DNA from: Clostridiales bacterium
Lineage (GTDB): Bacteria > Bacillota > Clostridia > Christensenellales > CAG-138
NCBI GenBank assembly: GCA_012511925.1
Contig: JAAZFD010000241.1
Span: 1 to 7,440, forward strand
Reading direction: 5' to 3'
Length of the DNA stretch: 7,440 bases
The notes beneath the pieces are model-generated. The model saw nothing but the letters and a program-made list of their open reading frames with translations. It did no database searches and had not been told where the DNA came from. A program made the translations under genes and the position numbers. Shown here piece after piece: positions 1 through 7,088 of the stretch. The first letter of the stretch is position 1. Each line of letters begins with the position of its first letter.

Positions 1-12
1 AATTAACGAATG

Positions 13-18
13 AAGGAG
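13..18 (+). promoter_or_regulatory. Shine-Dalgarno site that sets the start of the pilin-like gene
   Basis: AAGGAG lies 6 nt before the ATG at 25. The upstream in-frame ATG at 10 overlaps the region just before this site, so the site would fall inside the coding sequence if translation began there. The site therefore supports ATG 25 as the real start. Only 24 nt upstream of the gene are in the window, so no promoter can be judged. Confidence 0.85.
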
Positions 19-24
19 TTTTTT

Positions 25-2025
25 ATGAAAAAACTTAACAACAAACGTGCTTTTACAATCGTAGAGCTTATTATCGTTATCGCTGTCATTGGTGTCTTGG
101 CGGCAATTTTGATTCCCGCATTTACGAATATAATTGCAAAAGCGAACTACAAGTCGGCAATATCCGATGCAAGAGGTGCGTTAACCAACTTCCTAGCTGC
201 AAATCTCGAAGTGGTTGACGGTACACATGTTAAGCATATAGCGATTTTTGTTAAAAAAGCAGATAAGTACTATGCTTTCGGCTATACAAGCGACCCGAAT
301 GACCCACATGCTGGCGAACTTACGGAAAGCTTTTTTAGCCCCTACTCGCATGATTCCTTGGTGGAAATGGTGAACGAGTTCAACTGTACCCCACAAGACA
401 TCGAAAACAACGACATAGGCGGCAAGGCTTTTTGCCTTATACCTACAAATGGCGGTGGTAAGTCGATGTCTGCAAGCGACGAGGAAGCGTTGAACCAAGA
501 CTATCAAAATGCAGTTGACTTGATAGATGGTCTATCTCAAAGCGATTTGCCAGAGTCAACTTTGGTATTCAACGGCTTTTTGTTAGCAAACACGATTATG
601 CCCGTTCCGGATCAAGTTTACAAAATCCCTGTAACCTTATACGATGCTTTCAATAAGAATTCAATTGGCGACAGGGAGATACTTGTAACACTTCCACCCA
701 CCGCAAAATCATTCACATTAAACGACGAAACCTTTTCAAAGTTTGTAAGCGGTTATGTACCTTACTATGCAACAGACGAAGAACCCAAGATGGAGCATGT
801 ATTTACAATAAACAAGCTTCAAATGGATGTTAGAAAGGTAACAATCAATGTAGCACCAACAGATATTATTGATGGCGTTGAGTACATTAGGGTTGAAAGA
901 TCTTGGGGCTATCGTGCTATAAACGAAAAGCCGAGCAATCTTTCAAAGAATTACATATTAACGGCCTCTCCTGCTGGGTTCAATACAGCACCAGACATTA
1001 CCCCGATTGGCAAGCAAGGAGGAGTTGATATACCTTTTACGGGCATATTTGACGGCGCTGGTTATATTATAAGCGGTGCAAGATATCAGGGAGATGAACA
1101 AGATAATATCGGGTTGTTCGCAATAAATTCTGGCACAATAAAAAACTTAAAAGTTACCGTATATCGCTCTAACACATCGTTTAGCGGCAAAAACAATGTT
1201 GGCGCAATTACAGGTAGAAATGTTGGTGGAACTATTTATAATTGCAGCGTGGAAACAATAATGGGTTCAAAGGTTGAAATATTTGGAACTGGACAAAATG
1301 TTGGAATGGTTGCTGGCACCAACGAATCGGGTGGCATAATAGAATACTGTTATACTTATACGTTTTATAAGTATCATGTGGTAGGCAGCACCGTAGGAGG
1401 TGTAGCAGGCTTTAACGATGAAACCAGTATAATAACAAGATGTACTGCTGCGGCTTCTATAGCTGGATATGATGGCGCAACACGGATAGGCGGAATTGCA
1501 GGTTATAGTTTAGGAACGATTACCGAGTGTCTCGCCGGAGCGTATATCAATTTCGATAACAAAACACAAAGCTATGTTGGAGGTCTTGTAGGCGAGTTAG
1601 AGGGTCCAACCTCTGCTAATCCAAACGCTAAAGGGATACTCGAAAATAGCTATGCATATTACTATGATATTGAGCAAATTAAAGCCACCGATTATGCGGG
1701 CAAGCTTGTTGGATATGCTACAGCAGCTAACATAACTAACTGCTGTGTTCTTACAAGAAACATTACTGATGTAAGCAATGTTAATTATGGAATTGGATAT
1801 GTTACCGAAGCATCGGATACTATACCTGCCACAGTTGTTGAAAACACCTACATTTGCGTAACAACTACTGGCACAGAACTTGGTGGCGAACCGTATAATG
1901 TAACAGAGGTTTTTAATTATAAACAGCTTAGTGCAAAAACAAGTTCAATTTGGGATTTGGAAAATATTTGGGATTGTCCCACCAGTAATTATCCTTCGTT
2001 ACGCCGTACAAAGAAGAGCGCATAA
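25..2025 (+). CDS. Type IV prepilin-like protein with C-terminal GLUG repeats
   Basis: A 666-residue exported protein, probably a pilin-like or pseudopilin-like surface protein. Residues 1-9 are a short basic leader (KKLNNKRA). It is followed by FTIVEL and an unbroken hydrophobic helix to about residue 33, the classic prepilin peptidase/N-methylation signal. Cleavage would be before Phe10, with Glu14 as the conserved Glu5 of the mature protein; position -1 is Ala rather than the usual Gly. Residues about 34-300 resemble no family I can name. Residues about 300-360 match the lead-in of GLUG proteins (TPIG, then FTGIFDGAGYIISG). About six GLUG-type units follow, near 391-410, 425-443, 457-474, 488-505, 518-545 and 558-575, probably stacked as a beta-solenoid. 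The end (IWD, then YPSLR) also resembles the usual finish of GLUG proteins. It is far longer than a major pilin (about 150 residues), so a minor or tip pilin, or an adhesin using the pilin export route, is likelier. No pilus assembly genes are visible in the window. The family call is firm; the role is inferred. Confidence 0.88.
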   Translation: MKKLNNKRAFTIVELIIVIAVIGVLAAILIPAFTNIIAKANYKSAISDARGALTNFLAANLEVVDGTHVKHIAIFVKKADKYYAFGYTSDPNDPHAGELTESFFSPYSHDSLVEMVNEFNCTPQDIENNDIGGKAFCLIPTNGGGKSMSASDEEALNQDYQNAVDLIDGLSQSDLPESTLVFNGFLLANTIMPVPDQVYKIPVTLYDAFNKNSIGDREILVTLPPTAKSFTLNDETFSKFVSGYVPYYATDEEPKMEHVFTINKLQMDVRKVTINVAPTDIIDGVEYIRVERSWGYRAINEKPSNLSKNYILTASPAGFNTAPDITPIGKQGGVDIPFTGIFDGAGYIISGARYQGDEQDNIGLFAINSGTIKNLKVTVYRSNTSFSGKNNVGAITGRNVGGTIYNCSVETIMGSKVEIFGTGQNVGMVAGTNESGGIIEYCYTYTFYKYHVVGSTVGGVAGFNDETSIITRCTAAASIAGYDGATRIGGIAGYSLGTITECLAGAYINFDNKTQSYVGGLVGELEGPTSANPNAKGILENSYAYYYDIEQIKATDYAGKLVGYATAANITNCCVLTRNITDVSNVNYGIGYVTEASDTIPATVVENTYICVTTTGTELGGEPYNVTEVFNYKQLSAKTSSIWDLENIWDCPTSNYPSLRRTKKSA

Positions 2026-2049
2026 AAAAGGGGCGGAAGCCCCTTTTTT
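2024..2049. terminator. Bidirectional Rho-independent terminator
   Basis: A perfect inverted repeat: A6 then GGGGC, loop GGAA, GCCCC then T6. The GC stem is 2030-2034 paired with 2039-2043, flanked by A6 (2024-2029) and T6 (2044-2049). It has a U-tract read from either strand. It starts inside the stop codon of the pilin-like gene on the + strand and lies 5 nt past the stop of the LCP-like gene on the - strand, so one element can end both convergent transcripts. Confidence 0.93.
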
Positions 2050-2054
2050 GTTTG

Positions 2055-3056
2055 CTAACCGATTAAACTTAATTCACTCCCATACAGAAACTCATCTATG
2101 CCACGCGCATTCTTTTCAATATCACCAAACTGCGCATACTTTCCATTCAGCTTGCCTATTCTATATCCGTTCTCTATGGGCAGTATAATGTAATCCACCT
2201 CGTCAACCTGTGCAAATGCTGCTGTCGAAAGCTCATAAATGCTTTTAATGCCTATGTTTGTAGGGATAATTGAATCCTTAGCCGAAATTATTGCATAGAA
2301 TGTGTGTAGCATTGCACACGATTTAATTCTCTCTATGCAAGCGGAAACAACCTCGCTGTTCCTCGAGCTTTCAAAGTTCATATTTATTAGCTGAACCACT
2401 TGCTCAAATGTTAGGCTGTGCTTGCCATCACGCTCTGGTAATGGATTTTGAATTTCCTTGTTCAAGATTTTTACTTCCTCTTTTGAAAGGCTAACACGAA
2501 CAGTCCCTAAACGATTTAGATTACTGCACAAGCTATCAAAATCTACAAAGCCATAGTGCTGAATATCCAAGTCATAGCAATAATTAAGCGCATTTATCGC
2601 ACCGCCTATACCCAAGTATCTGTAAACATCTGCAAGCCTTTGATATTCATAGCTTCGAGTTAATACCACCATGCTTCCCGGTATAGCTATTAGCTTTATC
2701 TTTTTTGCCGCCTTGTCATAAGAAAGAATCGAAAAGTTGCAAGCGTATTCTTTGCTATCAGCCAACAAAAGATAGTTTTCTATGGTGCCCGAATTTGCGG
2801 ACTTGCGATAAATGTTTTGCTTTTCAAGCGCTTCTAACTGCGATAAATCTACGGTCTTATGGCTCGCTTTACCGTCCCATTTTGTGCTACCTTGGCTCAA
2901 TACAGGATATGAGTCGGCATTATCAACAATTTTGACTTCGCTTCCGATTGAGTTGAATATCTTATAGCCCAAAAACGACACAGCCAATAGAAAAACAAAC
3001 AACAGCAAGTATACAGTTAGCACAACGGAAACCAATATTCCATCTGATTTTTTCAT
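2055..3056 (-). CDS. Divergent LytR-CpsA-Psr (LCP) family-like membrane protein
   Basis: A 333-residue protein with one N-terminal transmembrane helix (about residues 7-30) and an extracellular remainder. Residues about 92-190 follow the LCP order: NYLLLAD, a strand ending IKLIAIP, a GIGGAINAL helix, then DIQHYGFVDFDSL and LGTVRV, which matches the LCP stretch ending GGV-V. LCP enzymes transfer teichoic acids, capsule or other glycopolymers from lipid carriers to peptidoglycan. Here the hallmark SIPRDT is AIPGSM (residues 124-129), and the D-R...RTDS stretch is ADSKEYACNFSI (residues 99-110), so most catalytic Arg and Asp positions appear lost. Residues 200-333 have no fold I recognise. The start is the ATG at 3054-3056, with AAGGGAG 7 nt upstream (3064-3070). 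It appears to be a single-gene transcript ending at the shared terminator. A non-enzymatic relative that binds polyprenyl or glycan ligands is possible. Family membership is likely but not certain. Confidence 0.68.
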   Translation of the reverse strand: MKKSDGILVSVVLTVYLLLFVFLLAVSFLGYKIFNSIGSEVKIVDNADSYPVLSQGSTKWDGKASHKTVDLSQLEALEKQNIYRKSANSGTIENYLLLADSKEYACNFSILSYDKAAKKIKLIAIPGSMVVLTRSYEYQRLADVYRYLGIGGAINALNYCYDLDIQHYGFVDFDSLCSNLNRLGTVRVSLSKEEVKILNKEIQNPLPERDGKHSLTFEQVVQLINMNFESSRNSEVVSACIERIKSCAMLHTFYAIISAKDSIIPTNIGIKSIYELSTAAFAQVDEVDYIILPIENGYRIGKLNGKYAQFGDIEKNARGIDEFLYGSELSLIG

Positions 3057-3116
3057 ACAAACACTCCCTTTATTCTTATTACTTTTATTATTGACACATT
3101 AAAACGATAAAATGTA

Positions 3117-3148
3117 GTGAAAGACGGCTAATTTGTATTATAATACAA
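3117..3148 (+). promoter_or_regulatory. Putative coaX promoter with 16-bp palindrome
   Basis: TATAAT at 3139-3144 with a weak -35 (GTGAAA, 3117-3122, 4 of 6 consensus bases) at 16-nt spacing would start transcription near 3151, just before the relic coaX ribosome site. The -10 lies in a perfect palindrome, TTGTATTATAATACAA (3133-3148), which also reads TATAAT on the - strand. That makes it a candidate operator or overlapping divergent promoter between coaX and the LCP-like gene, although no good -35 is visible for the - strand. The promoter is plausible; the operator role is inference. Confidence 0.45.
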
Positions 3149-3156
3149 CAGGATTT

Positions 3157-3162
3157 GGAGGG
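3157..3162 (+). promoter_or_regulatory. Relic Shine-Dalgarno site of coaX
   Basis: GGAGGG sits 3 nt before the ACG codon at 3166 that aligns with Met1 of CoaX. It marks where translation used to start. No comparable site precedes the first downstream in-frame ATG at 3289. Confidence 0.6.
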
Positions 3163-3165
3163 TAT

Positions 3166-3936
3166 ACGTTATTAGCGTTATATATTGGAAATACGAATAT
3201 TTAAACTGGCATTTTTAAGAACAACGAGCTTGTTCAGTCGTTTAGGCTCGACACTAATATTAGGCGTACAGCTGATGAATACGGCGTTATGGTAAACTCA
3301 TTTTTTAATCATATTGGTATATCGACGAGCAAGATTACAGGAATTATTATGTCTTCGGTAATACCCTCTATCAACTACACAATTGAGCATATGTGCAGCC
3401 TTTATTTTGGAATCAAACCCTTGATTGTAAGCAGTGAAATAATTACTGGAATAAGAAATTGCTACGATGACCCCGATAGACTCGGTTCTGACAGAATTTG
3501 TAGCGCAGTTGCTGCCAATAAAATGTATTGTGGTGATATTATCGTAATCGATTTTGGAACAGCTACCAGCTTTAACTGCATAGCAAAAGAGGGCGAGTTT
3601 TTAGGCGGACTAATTTGCCCTGGTTTGAAGGTTTCGGCGTCAGCGTTGACGAGTTCTGCTGCATTGCTTCCGAAAATTGAGTTCGATTTGCCCGAAAAGG
3701 TAATAGGCACAAACACTACCGATGCCATTCAATCAGTTATTATTTTAGGCTATGTTGGAATGGTTGAGTACCTAATCAAAAAAATAAATGAGGAGCGAAA
3801 TATCAATCACAAGGTAATTGCAACAGGTGGTATGAGCTCTTTGATTGCATCTGAAACCAAGCTGATTGATATTATCGACCCCATTTTAACGCTTGAAGGC
3901 TTGTCGTTAATTGCCCAGATGAACGGTTTAGCCTAA
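3166..3936 (+). pseudogene. coaX: Type III pantothenate kinase, inactivated at the 5' end
   Basis: Read through, this frame gives 256 residues, the normal CoaX length (about 255-260). CoaX phosphorylates pantothenate with ATP, the first step to coenzyme A. The product-like N-terminus is TLLALYIGNTNI, stop, TGIF, and aligns with the family's MLL-(I)D-GNTN start. Three defects fall in 13 codons: codon 1 is ACG not ATG, codon 6 is TAT (Tyr) where the phosphate-loop Asp of D-GNT belongs, and codon 13 (3202-3204) is TAA. Each is one base change from a plausible functional codon. The remainder keeps the RTADEYG region, the GSDRICSAVAA motif with its catalytic Asp, DFGTATSF, the GG-(I)CPG loop, ATGG and DPILTLEGL, with no frameshift. 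The first ATG (3289) lacks a ribosome site and would omit the ATP phosphate-binding strands, so a working kinase from it is unlikely. GTNT in place of GKNT and SSAALLP in place of SRAAKLP may be further drift. A sequencing or assembly error is the main alternative. Confidence 0.82.
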
Positions 3937-5211
3937 TAAGTCGTTAAGCTCGTCATCGTCAATGCTGGGTAGCTCAAGAAAATCGTCATCCCCCGTAATT
4001 CTGTTGATGCTATTCAGCTTCTTGTTGATGTTGCGGCTTCTCACACCCATTAGCTTGCCTAAATCATCATTTGCTAAGTTAAGATGCTTTTGCATTTTAG
4101 TAAGGACACCCTCGAATGTTGAAAATTCCTGCTTCACTTCATTGAGTATTCCAAATACCTCGCCTGCTCTACGTTGTATTGCCTGATTGTTAAATGCCAT
4201 CTGCATACTGCTTAAAAATGCGGCAATCGTGCTTGGCCCTGTTATATAAACCTTGTGTGTTCTAAAAACCGTTTCAAGCATGCCTTGGTTTATGGCTTCT
4301 GCGTACATACTCTCGGTTGGCAAAAACATTATCGCATAATCTGTGGTATGTGGCGGCTCTATGTATTTTTCTGAAATGTCCTTTGCGGCTCTTAGCAATT
4401 CGTTACAGAACGCCTTTTGTGCAACCTCAAGCGCTGCCTTGTCACAAGCATCAGATGCCTGTAATACAGCTTCGTACCTGATAATCGGGAATTTTGAGTC
4501 GATAGGCAACAAAACAAAGTCGTTGTCCTCTGTTGGAATTTTCAATGCAAACTCAACAACCTTAGAACTTTCTTTGGAGGTGCTTGCATTCTTTACATAC
4601 TGCTCTGCTGAAAAAATATCGGCTAATAGGTTTTCCAACTGGAATTCGCCCATCATGCCGCGTGCCTTAACATTAGACAATGTGCGCTTCAAGCCGCCCA
4701 CGTCCTCTGCCAAAGCCTGCATTCCACCAATTTTAATGTCAACATCGGATAATAGCTTAGCCATGTTCGCAAAAGACTCTGTAAAACGCTTTGAAAGCTC
4801 GGTTTGTAGCTTTTCGTCAACCGTTTTGCGCATCTCTTCAAGTTTTTTGTTGTTGTCCTCACGCATATTGTTCAATGAGCCTTGAACCGTATCGTTGATT
4901 TCCGATAAGCGCTTTGTGATTCTTTCACTTTGAATATCATTCGCTTGTGTGATATTCAAAAAGTTGTCGGTAAGAATTTGATTTTGCTCTTTTGTTCGAT
5001 TCGTTTGTGCGTTGTCAAGTTCGGGTTTTAGATTTGTGATAGCCGTTTGAATTGAGCTATTCAACTCTGTGCGCAGGCTTGCTAACTGCCTGTCCAATTC
5101 TTTTGCATCAAAATTTTCGCTTTTGTTGCTGCTCATTTTTCCCAGTTTTGAGAGTATTACGATAACCCCAATTAAAGCAAGTGATGCCAGTGCGATTTGT
5201 ACGTATTCCAT
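3928..5211 (-). CDS. rmuC: DNA recombination protein RmuC homologue
   Basis: A 427-residue protein of the RmuC family, implicated in limiting rearrangements at inverted repeats and predicted to have a nuclease-like core. Residues 4-22 form an N-terminal membrane anchor. Residues about 34-150 are charged and heptad-rich, consistent with the coiled coil typical of RmuC. The core runs about 180-390, with KARGMMGEFQLE (182-193), LPIDSKFP (235-242), the FLPTESMY motif (296-303) and GPSTIAAFL (325-333). Length and domain order are normal for the family. The start is the ATG at 5209-5211, with TAAGGAGG 6 nt upstream (5218-5225). It ends in a strongly acidic tail (GDDD, IDDDELNDLLG). Its last 9 nt overlap the end of the coaX frame on the other strand, and no terminator is visible there. 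It lies 82 nt downstream of the ECF S gene and could be co-transcribed with it, as no terminator was found between them. Confidence 0.93.
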   Translation of the reverse strand: MEYVQIALASLALIGVIVILSKLGKMSSNKSENFDAKELDRQLASLRTELNSSIQTAITNLKPELDNAQTNRTKEQNQILTDNFLNITQANDIQSERITKRLSEINDTVQGSLNNMREDNNKKLEEMRKTVDEKLQTELSKRFTESFANMAKLLSDVDIKIGGMQALAEDVGGLKRTLSNVKARGMMGEFQLENLLADIFSAEQYVKNASTSKESSKVVEFALKIPTEDNDFVLLPIDSKFPIIRYEAVLQASDACDKAALEVAQKAFCNELLRAAKDISEKYIEPPHTTDYAIMFLPTESMYAEAINQGMLETVFRTHKVYITGPSTIAAFLSSMQMAFNNQAIQRRAGEVFGILNEVKQEFSTFEGVLTKMQKHLNLANDDLGKLMGVRSRNINKKLNSINRITGDDDFLELPSIDDDELNDLLG

Positions 5212-5293
5212 ACCGTACCTCCTTATTTATTTTTATGCCCCTACTTATTGACGAAATTCGGAAGCAGAATAAGCAAGCTATTTGAAAAATATA

Positions 5294-5794
5294 TTATGAA
5301 TTCTTTAGAGCAGTTTTTTCTAATGCTATTGTAAGCGCATAACCAACTATGCTACCAACAGTAGTTTGTAGTAAATTAAACGGGATATTAACAATAGCTA
5401 CCTCGAATGTTGTAATGAAGGACAGTTCATAAGCAAAATAGCCTATGGGTATTATTAAACTCGCTATAAGTATGGCTAAAATGCGCAATTTGGGCTTAAA
5501 TGCTTTCATAAGCATGGCAGCCACTAAAGCAGTTAAACCCTTAATAACGAACGTTCCAGGGGCATAAATGGCAAAGCCTAAAATAATATCGGTCAATGCA
5601 CTACCAACGGCTGCTGCCGCCGCACTTCCTAAACCGCCCAACACGAAAGCCGCCACGAATATTACCGAATCACCAAGATGTATATAACCAGACCCCCCAG
5701 GAATTCTAATAGCCAAGTATGTAACCAAGGTTATTAGGGCAGCAAAAAGCCCTCCTAAAACGATTTTCTTTGTTTTGAAAGTATTACCGCTCAA
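5294..5794 (-). CDS. ECF transporter S component (vitamin-binding membrane subunit)
   Basis: A 166-residue, very hydrophobic protein with about five to six membrane helices (roughly 11-30, 40-55, 57-75, 82-98, 104-122 and 133-157). YIHLGDSVIF (37-46), GSALTDIILGF (64-74) and YAPGTFVIKGL (77-87) are characteristic of the small S-component family related to the riboflavin and HMP transporters (Pfam ECF-ribofla_trS, formerly DUF1393). S components bind a vitamin or similar small molecule and share an energising EcfA-A'-T module, which is not in this window. The substrate cannot be read from sequence. The start is TTG (5792-5794), 2 nt after the stop of the PLP-dependent enzyme gene, so the two are almost certainly one operon. 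Its place next to a PLP enzyme makes a B6-type substrate conceivable, but this is guesswork. Confidence 0.88.
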   Translation of the reverse strand: MSGNTFKTKKIVLGGLFAALITLVTYLAIRIPGGSGYIHLGDSVIFVAAFVLGGLGSAAAAAVGSALTDIILGFAIYAPGTFVIKGLTALVAAMLMKAFKPKLRILAILIASLIIPIGYFAYELSFITTFEVAIVNIPFNLLQTTVGSIVGYALTIALEKTALKNS

Positions 5795-5796
5795 TT

Positions 5797-6975
5797 TTAT
5801 TCCTTCCTCTCTAATTGCGATACTGCAAGCCTCAACCTTTCAAGTGATGCCAATAGCTCGCACTTAGGTATTGCAATATTAACTCGAATATGCCCCTCGC
5901 CGCCTGTGCCAAACTCTATGCCTGGAATCGTATCGATTTCAGCTTTATTTATCATGAAGCTTTCTAACTCAGTATCAGACATACCGAGCTTCGAAAAATC
6001 CAACCACAATAAATATGTTCCCTCGGCTTTTGTATAGCTTATTTGGGGTAAATACTCGTCTATGAAATTATAGCACATTTCAAGGTTGCGTTGCAAGTAA
6101 TCAAGCAGAGAACTAAGCCATTCATCGCTTGAGTTATATGCCGCTATGCTTGCCACTCTCGCAAAGTAGGGAATCGTAGAGTTGCCTTCTTTTATTACCC
6201 TTCTGCGAAGCTCCTTGAAAAGCACAGGGTTCTCAACAAAAATATTCGAACATACAAGCCCAGCCATATTGAAGGTTTTGCTAACCGCCATGCAGGTAAC
6301 GGCTCTTTCCCTCATATCGTCTATGTTCGCCAAAACCGTATGCGTGTTACTGTATGTAATATCAGAGTGTATTTCATCAGAAACTATGATTAAGTCGTAT
6401 TTTTTGCTTATTGATGCCAAGGTTTTTAACTCTTGTTCACTCCAAACCCTGCCAACAGGATTATGCGGAGAGCAAAGTATCATCAGCTTTATTTTTTGCG
6501 ACTTTAGAATATTCTCTAAGCCTTTAAAGTCCATCTCATATCGTCCATTGCGTTTAACCAGTGGATTTTCAACAGGAAATCTCCCATTGCCTTTTATCGT
6601 TTGCAAAAACGGTGCATACACAGGCGGTTGAAAAAGCACAGGGTCGCCTTCGTTTGTGAAAGCACGTATAGCCATACCCAATGCAGGCACAATTCCGGAG
6701 GTAATCAAAAGGCTTTCTCTGTTAGGAGCATAGTTGTGGTGTCGCTTCATAAATCCCATAACAGAATTGATGTATGCATCATCTGGCATTGTGTAGCCAT
6801 ATATACCATGCTCAACGGAATCGATTAGCGCTTGTTTAATTGCAGGAGCAACCTCAAACTCCATATCCGCAACGGTTAGGGGGATATAATCTTTTTCGAT
6901 TAAATGCTTTTCGGCAATCTCGTATTTAATTGAGCCTGTATGCGCTCGGTTAATCTTTTTATCAAAGCTGAACAT
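5797..6975 (-). CDS. patB: MalY/PatB-family PLP-dependent aminotransferase or C-S lyase
   Basis: A 392-residue cytosolic fold-type I PLP enzyme of normal length. MalY/PatB hallmarks appear in order: FDKKINRAHTGSIKYE (4-19), PLTVADMEF (32-40), GIYGYT (57-62), PPVYAPF (117-123), CSPHNPVGRVW (168-178) with Asn172, SDEIHSDI (199-206) with Asp200 for the pyridine nitrogen, AVSKTFNMAGL (230-240) with Lys233 as the PLP Schiff-base lysine, and GHIRVNIA (361-368) with Arg364 binding the substrate carboxylate. All key residues are present. The family includes cystathionine/cysteine-S-conjugate beta-lyases and some aminotransferases, so the symbol is family-level and the substrate is unproven. The start is the ATG at 6973-6975 with AGGAGG (6985-6990) 9 nt upstream. 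It is the first gene of a unit with the S component 2 nt downstream. It has its own likely promoter and follows the terminator of the preceding gene. Confidence 0.92.
   Translation of the reverse strand: MFSFDKKINRAHTGSIKYEIAEKHLIEKDYIPLTVADMEFEVAPAIKQALIDSVEHGIYGYTMPDDAYINSVMGFMKRHHNYAPNRESLLITSGIVPALGMAIRAFTNEGDPVLFQPPVYAPFLQTIKGNGRFPVENPLVKRNGRYEMDFKGLENILKSQKIKLMILCSPHNPVGRVWSEQELKTLASISKKYDLIIVSDEIHSDITYSNTHTVLANIDDMRERAVTCMAVSKTFNMAGLVCSNIFVENPVLFKELRRRVIKEGNSTIPYFARVASIAAYNSSDEWLSSLLDYLQRNLEMCYNFIDEYLPQISYTKAEGTYLLWLDFSKLGMSDTELESFMINKAEIDTIPGIEFGTGGEGHIRVNIAIPKCELLASLERLRLAVSQLERKE
5801..5808 (-). promoter_or_regulatory. Ribosome binding site for the TTG-started S component
   Basis: On the - strand AGGAAGGA precedes TTG by 6 nt and lies inside the last codons of the upstream enzyme gene. 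No ATG exists near the N-terminal end, and the residues from TTG onward give the expected short polar lead before helix 1. The site therefore supports the TTG start and translational coupling. Confidence 0.7.
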
Positions 6976-7003
6976 ACTAATATTCCTCCTGTTTTACCTA
7001 TAA

Positions 7004-7037
7004 ATTATATCACATTATAGCTCATACATAGATTATA
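7004..7037 (-). promoter_or_regulatory. Promoter region with three TATAAT boxes for the patB-like operon
   Basis: On the - strand three TATAAT hexamers lie at 7032-7037, 7014-7019 and 7004-7009, between the upstream terminator and the ribosome site. The last is preceded by TGA, giving an extended -10 (TGATATAAT, 7004-7012), and would start RNA near 6997, leaving a leader of about 22 nt. No convincing -35 was seen for any of them, which suits an extended -10 promoter. Which box is used is inference. Confidence 0.55.
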
Positions 7038-7050
7038 ATATTTCGACAGC

Positions 7051-7079
7051 AAAAAGGGACAAGATTCGCTCCTGTCCCT
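7051..7079 (-). terminator. Rho-independent terminator of the Big_2 protein gene
   Basis: On the - strand AGGGACAGGA (7079-7070), loop GCGAA, and TCTTGTCCCT (7064-7055) form a 10-bp stem with one G-U pair, followed directly by T5 (7055-7051, counting the last stem base). It lies 9 nt past the stop codon at 7089 and insulates the patB-like operon from its neighbour. Confidence 0.88.
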
Positions 7080-7088
7080 GAAAAATTT

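Noticed and set aside
10..24. ATG at 10 as start of the pilin-like gene
   Set aside because: It would place the Shine-Dalgarno AAGGAG inside the gene; the ATG at 25 gives a standard short prepilin leader.
193..507. 104-residue open frame on the - strand
   Set aside because: It is antisense to the well-supported pilin-like gene, with no domain or translation signals.
3091..3096. TTGACA as a -35 box on the + strand
   Set aside because: No acceptable -10 at 16-18 nt; the nearest, TAAAAT at 3108, is only 11 nt away.
3289..3936. ATG 3289 as the start of a normal 215-residue coaX
   Set aside because: The frame continues upstream with clear CoaX homology, and no ribosome site precedes 3289. The product would lack the phosphate-binding motif.
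4343..4885. 180-residue open frame on the + strand
   Set aside because: It lies wholly inside rmuC on the opposite strand, has no ribosome site, and its Ser/Leu-rich product has no recognisable motif.
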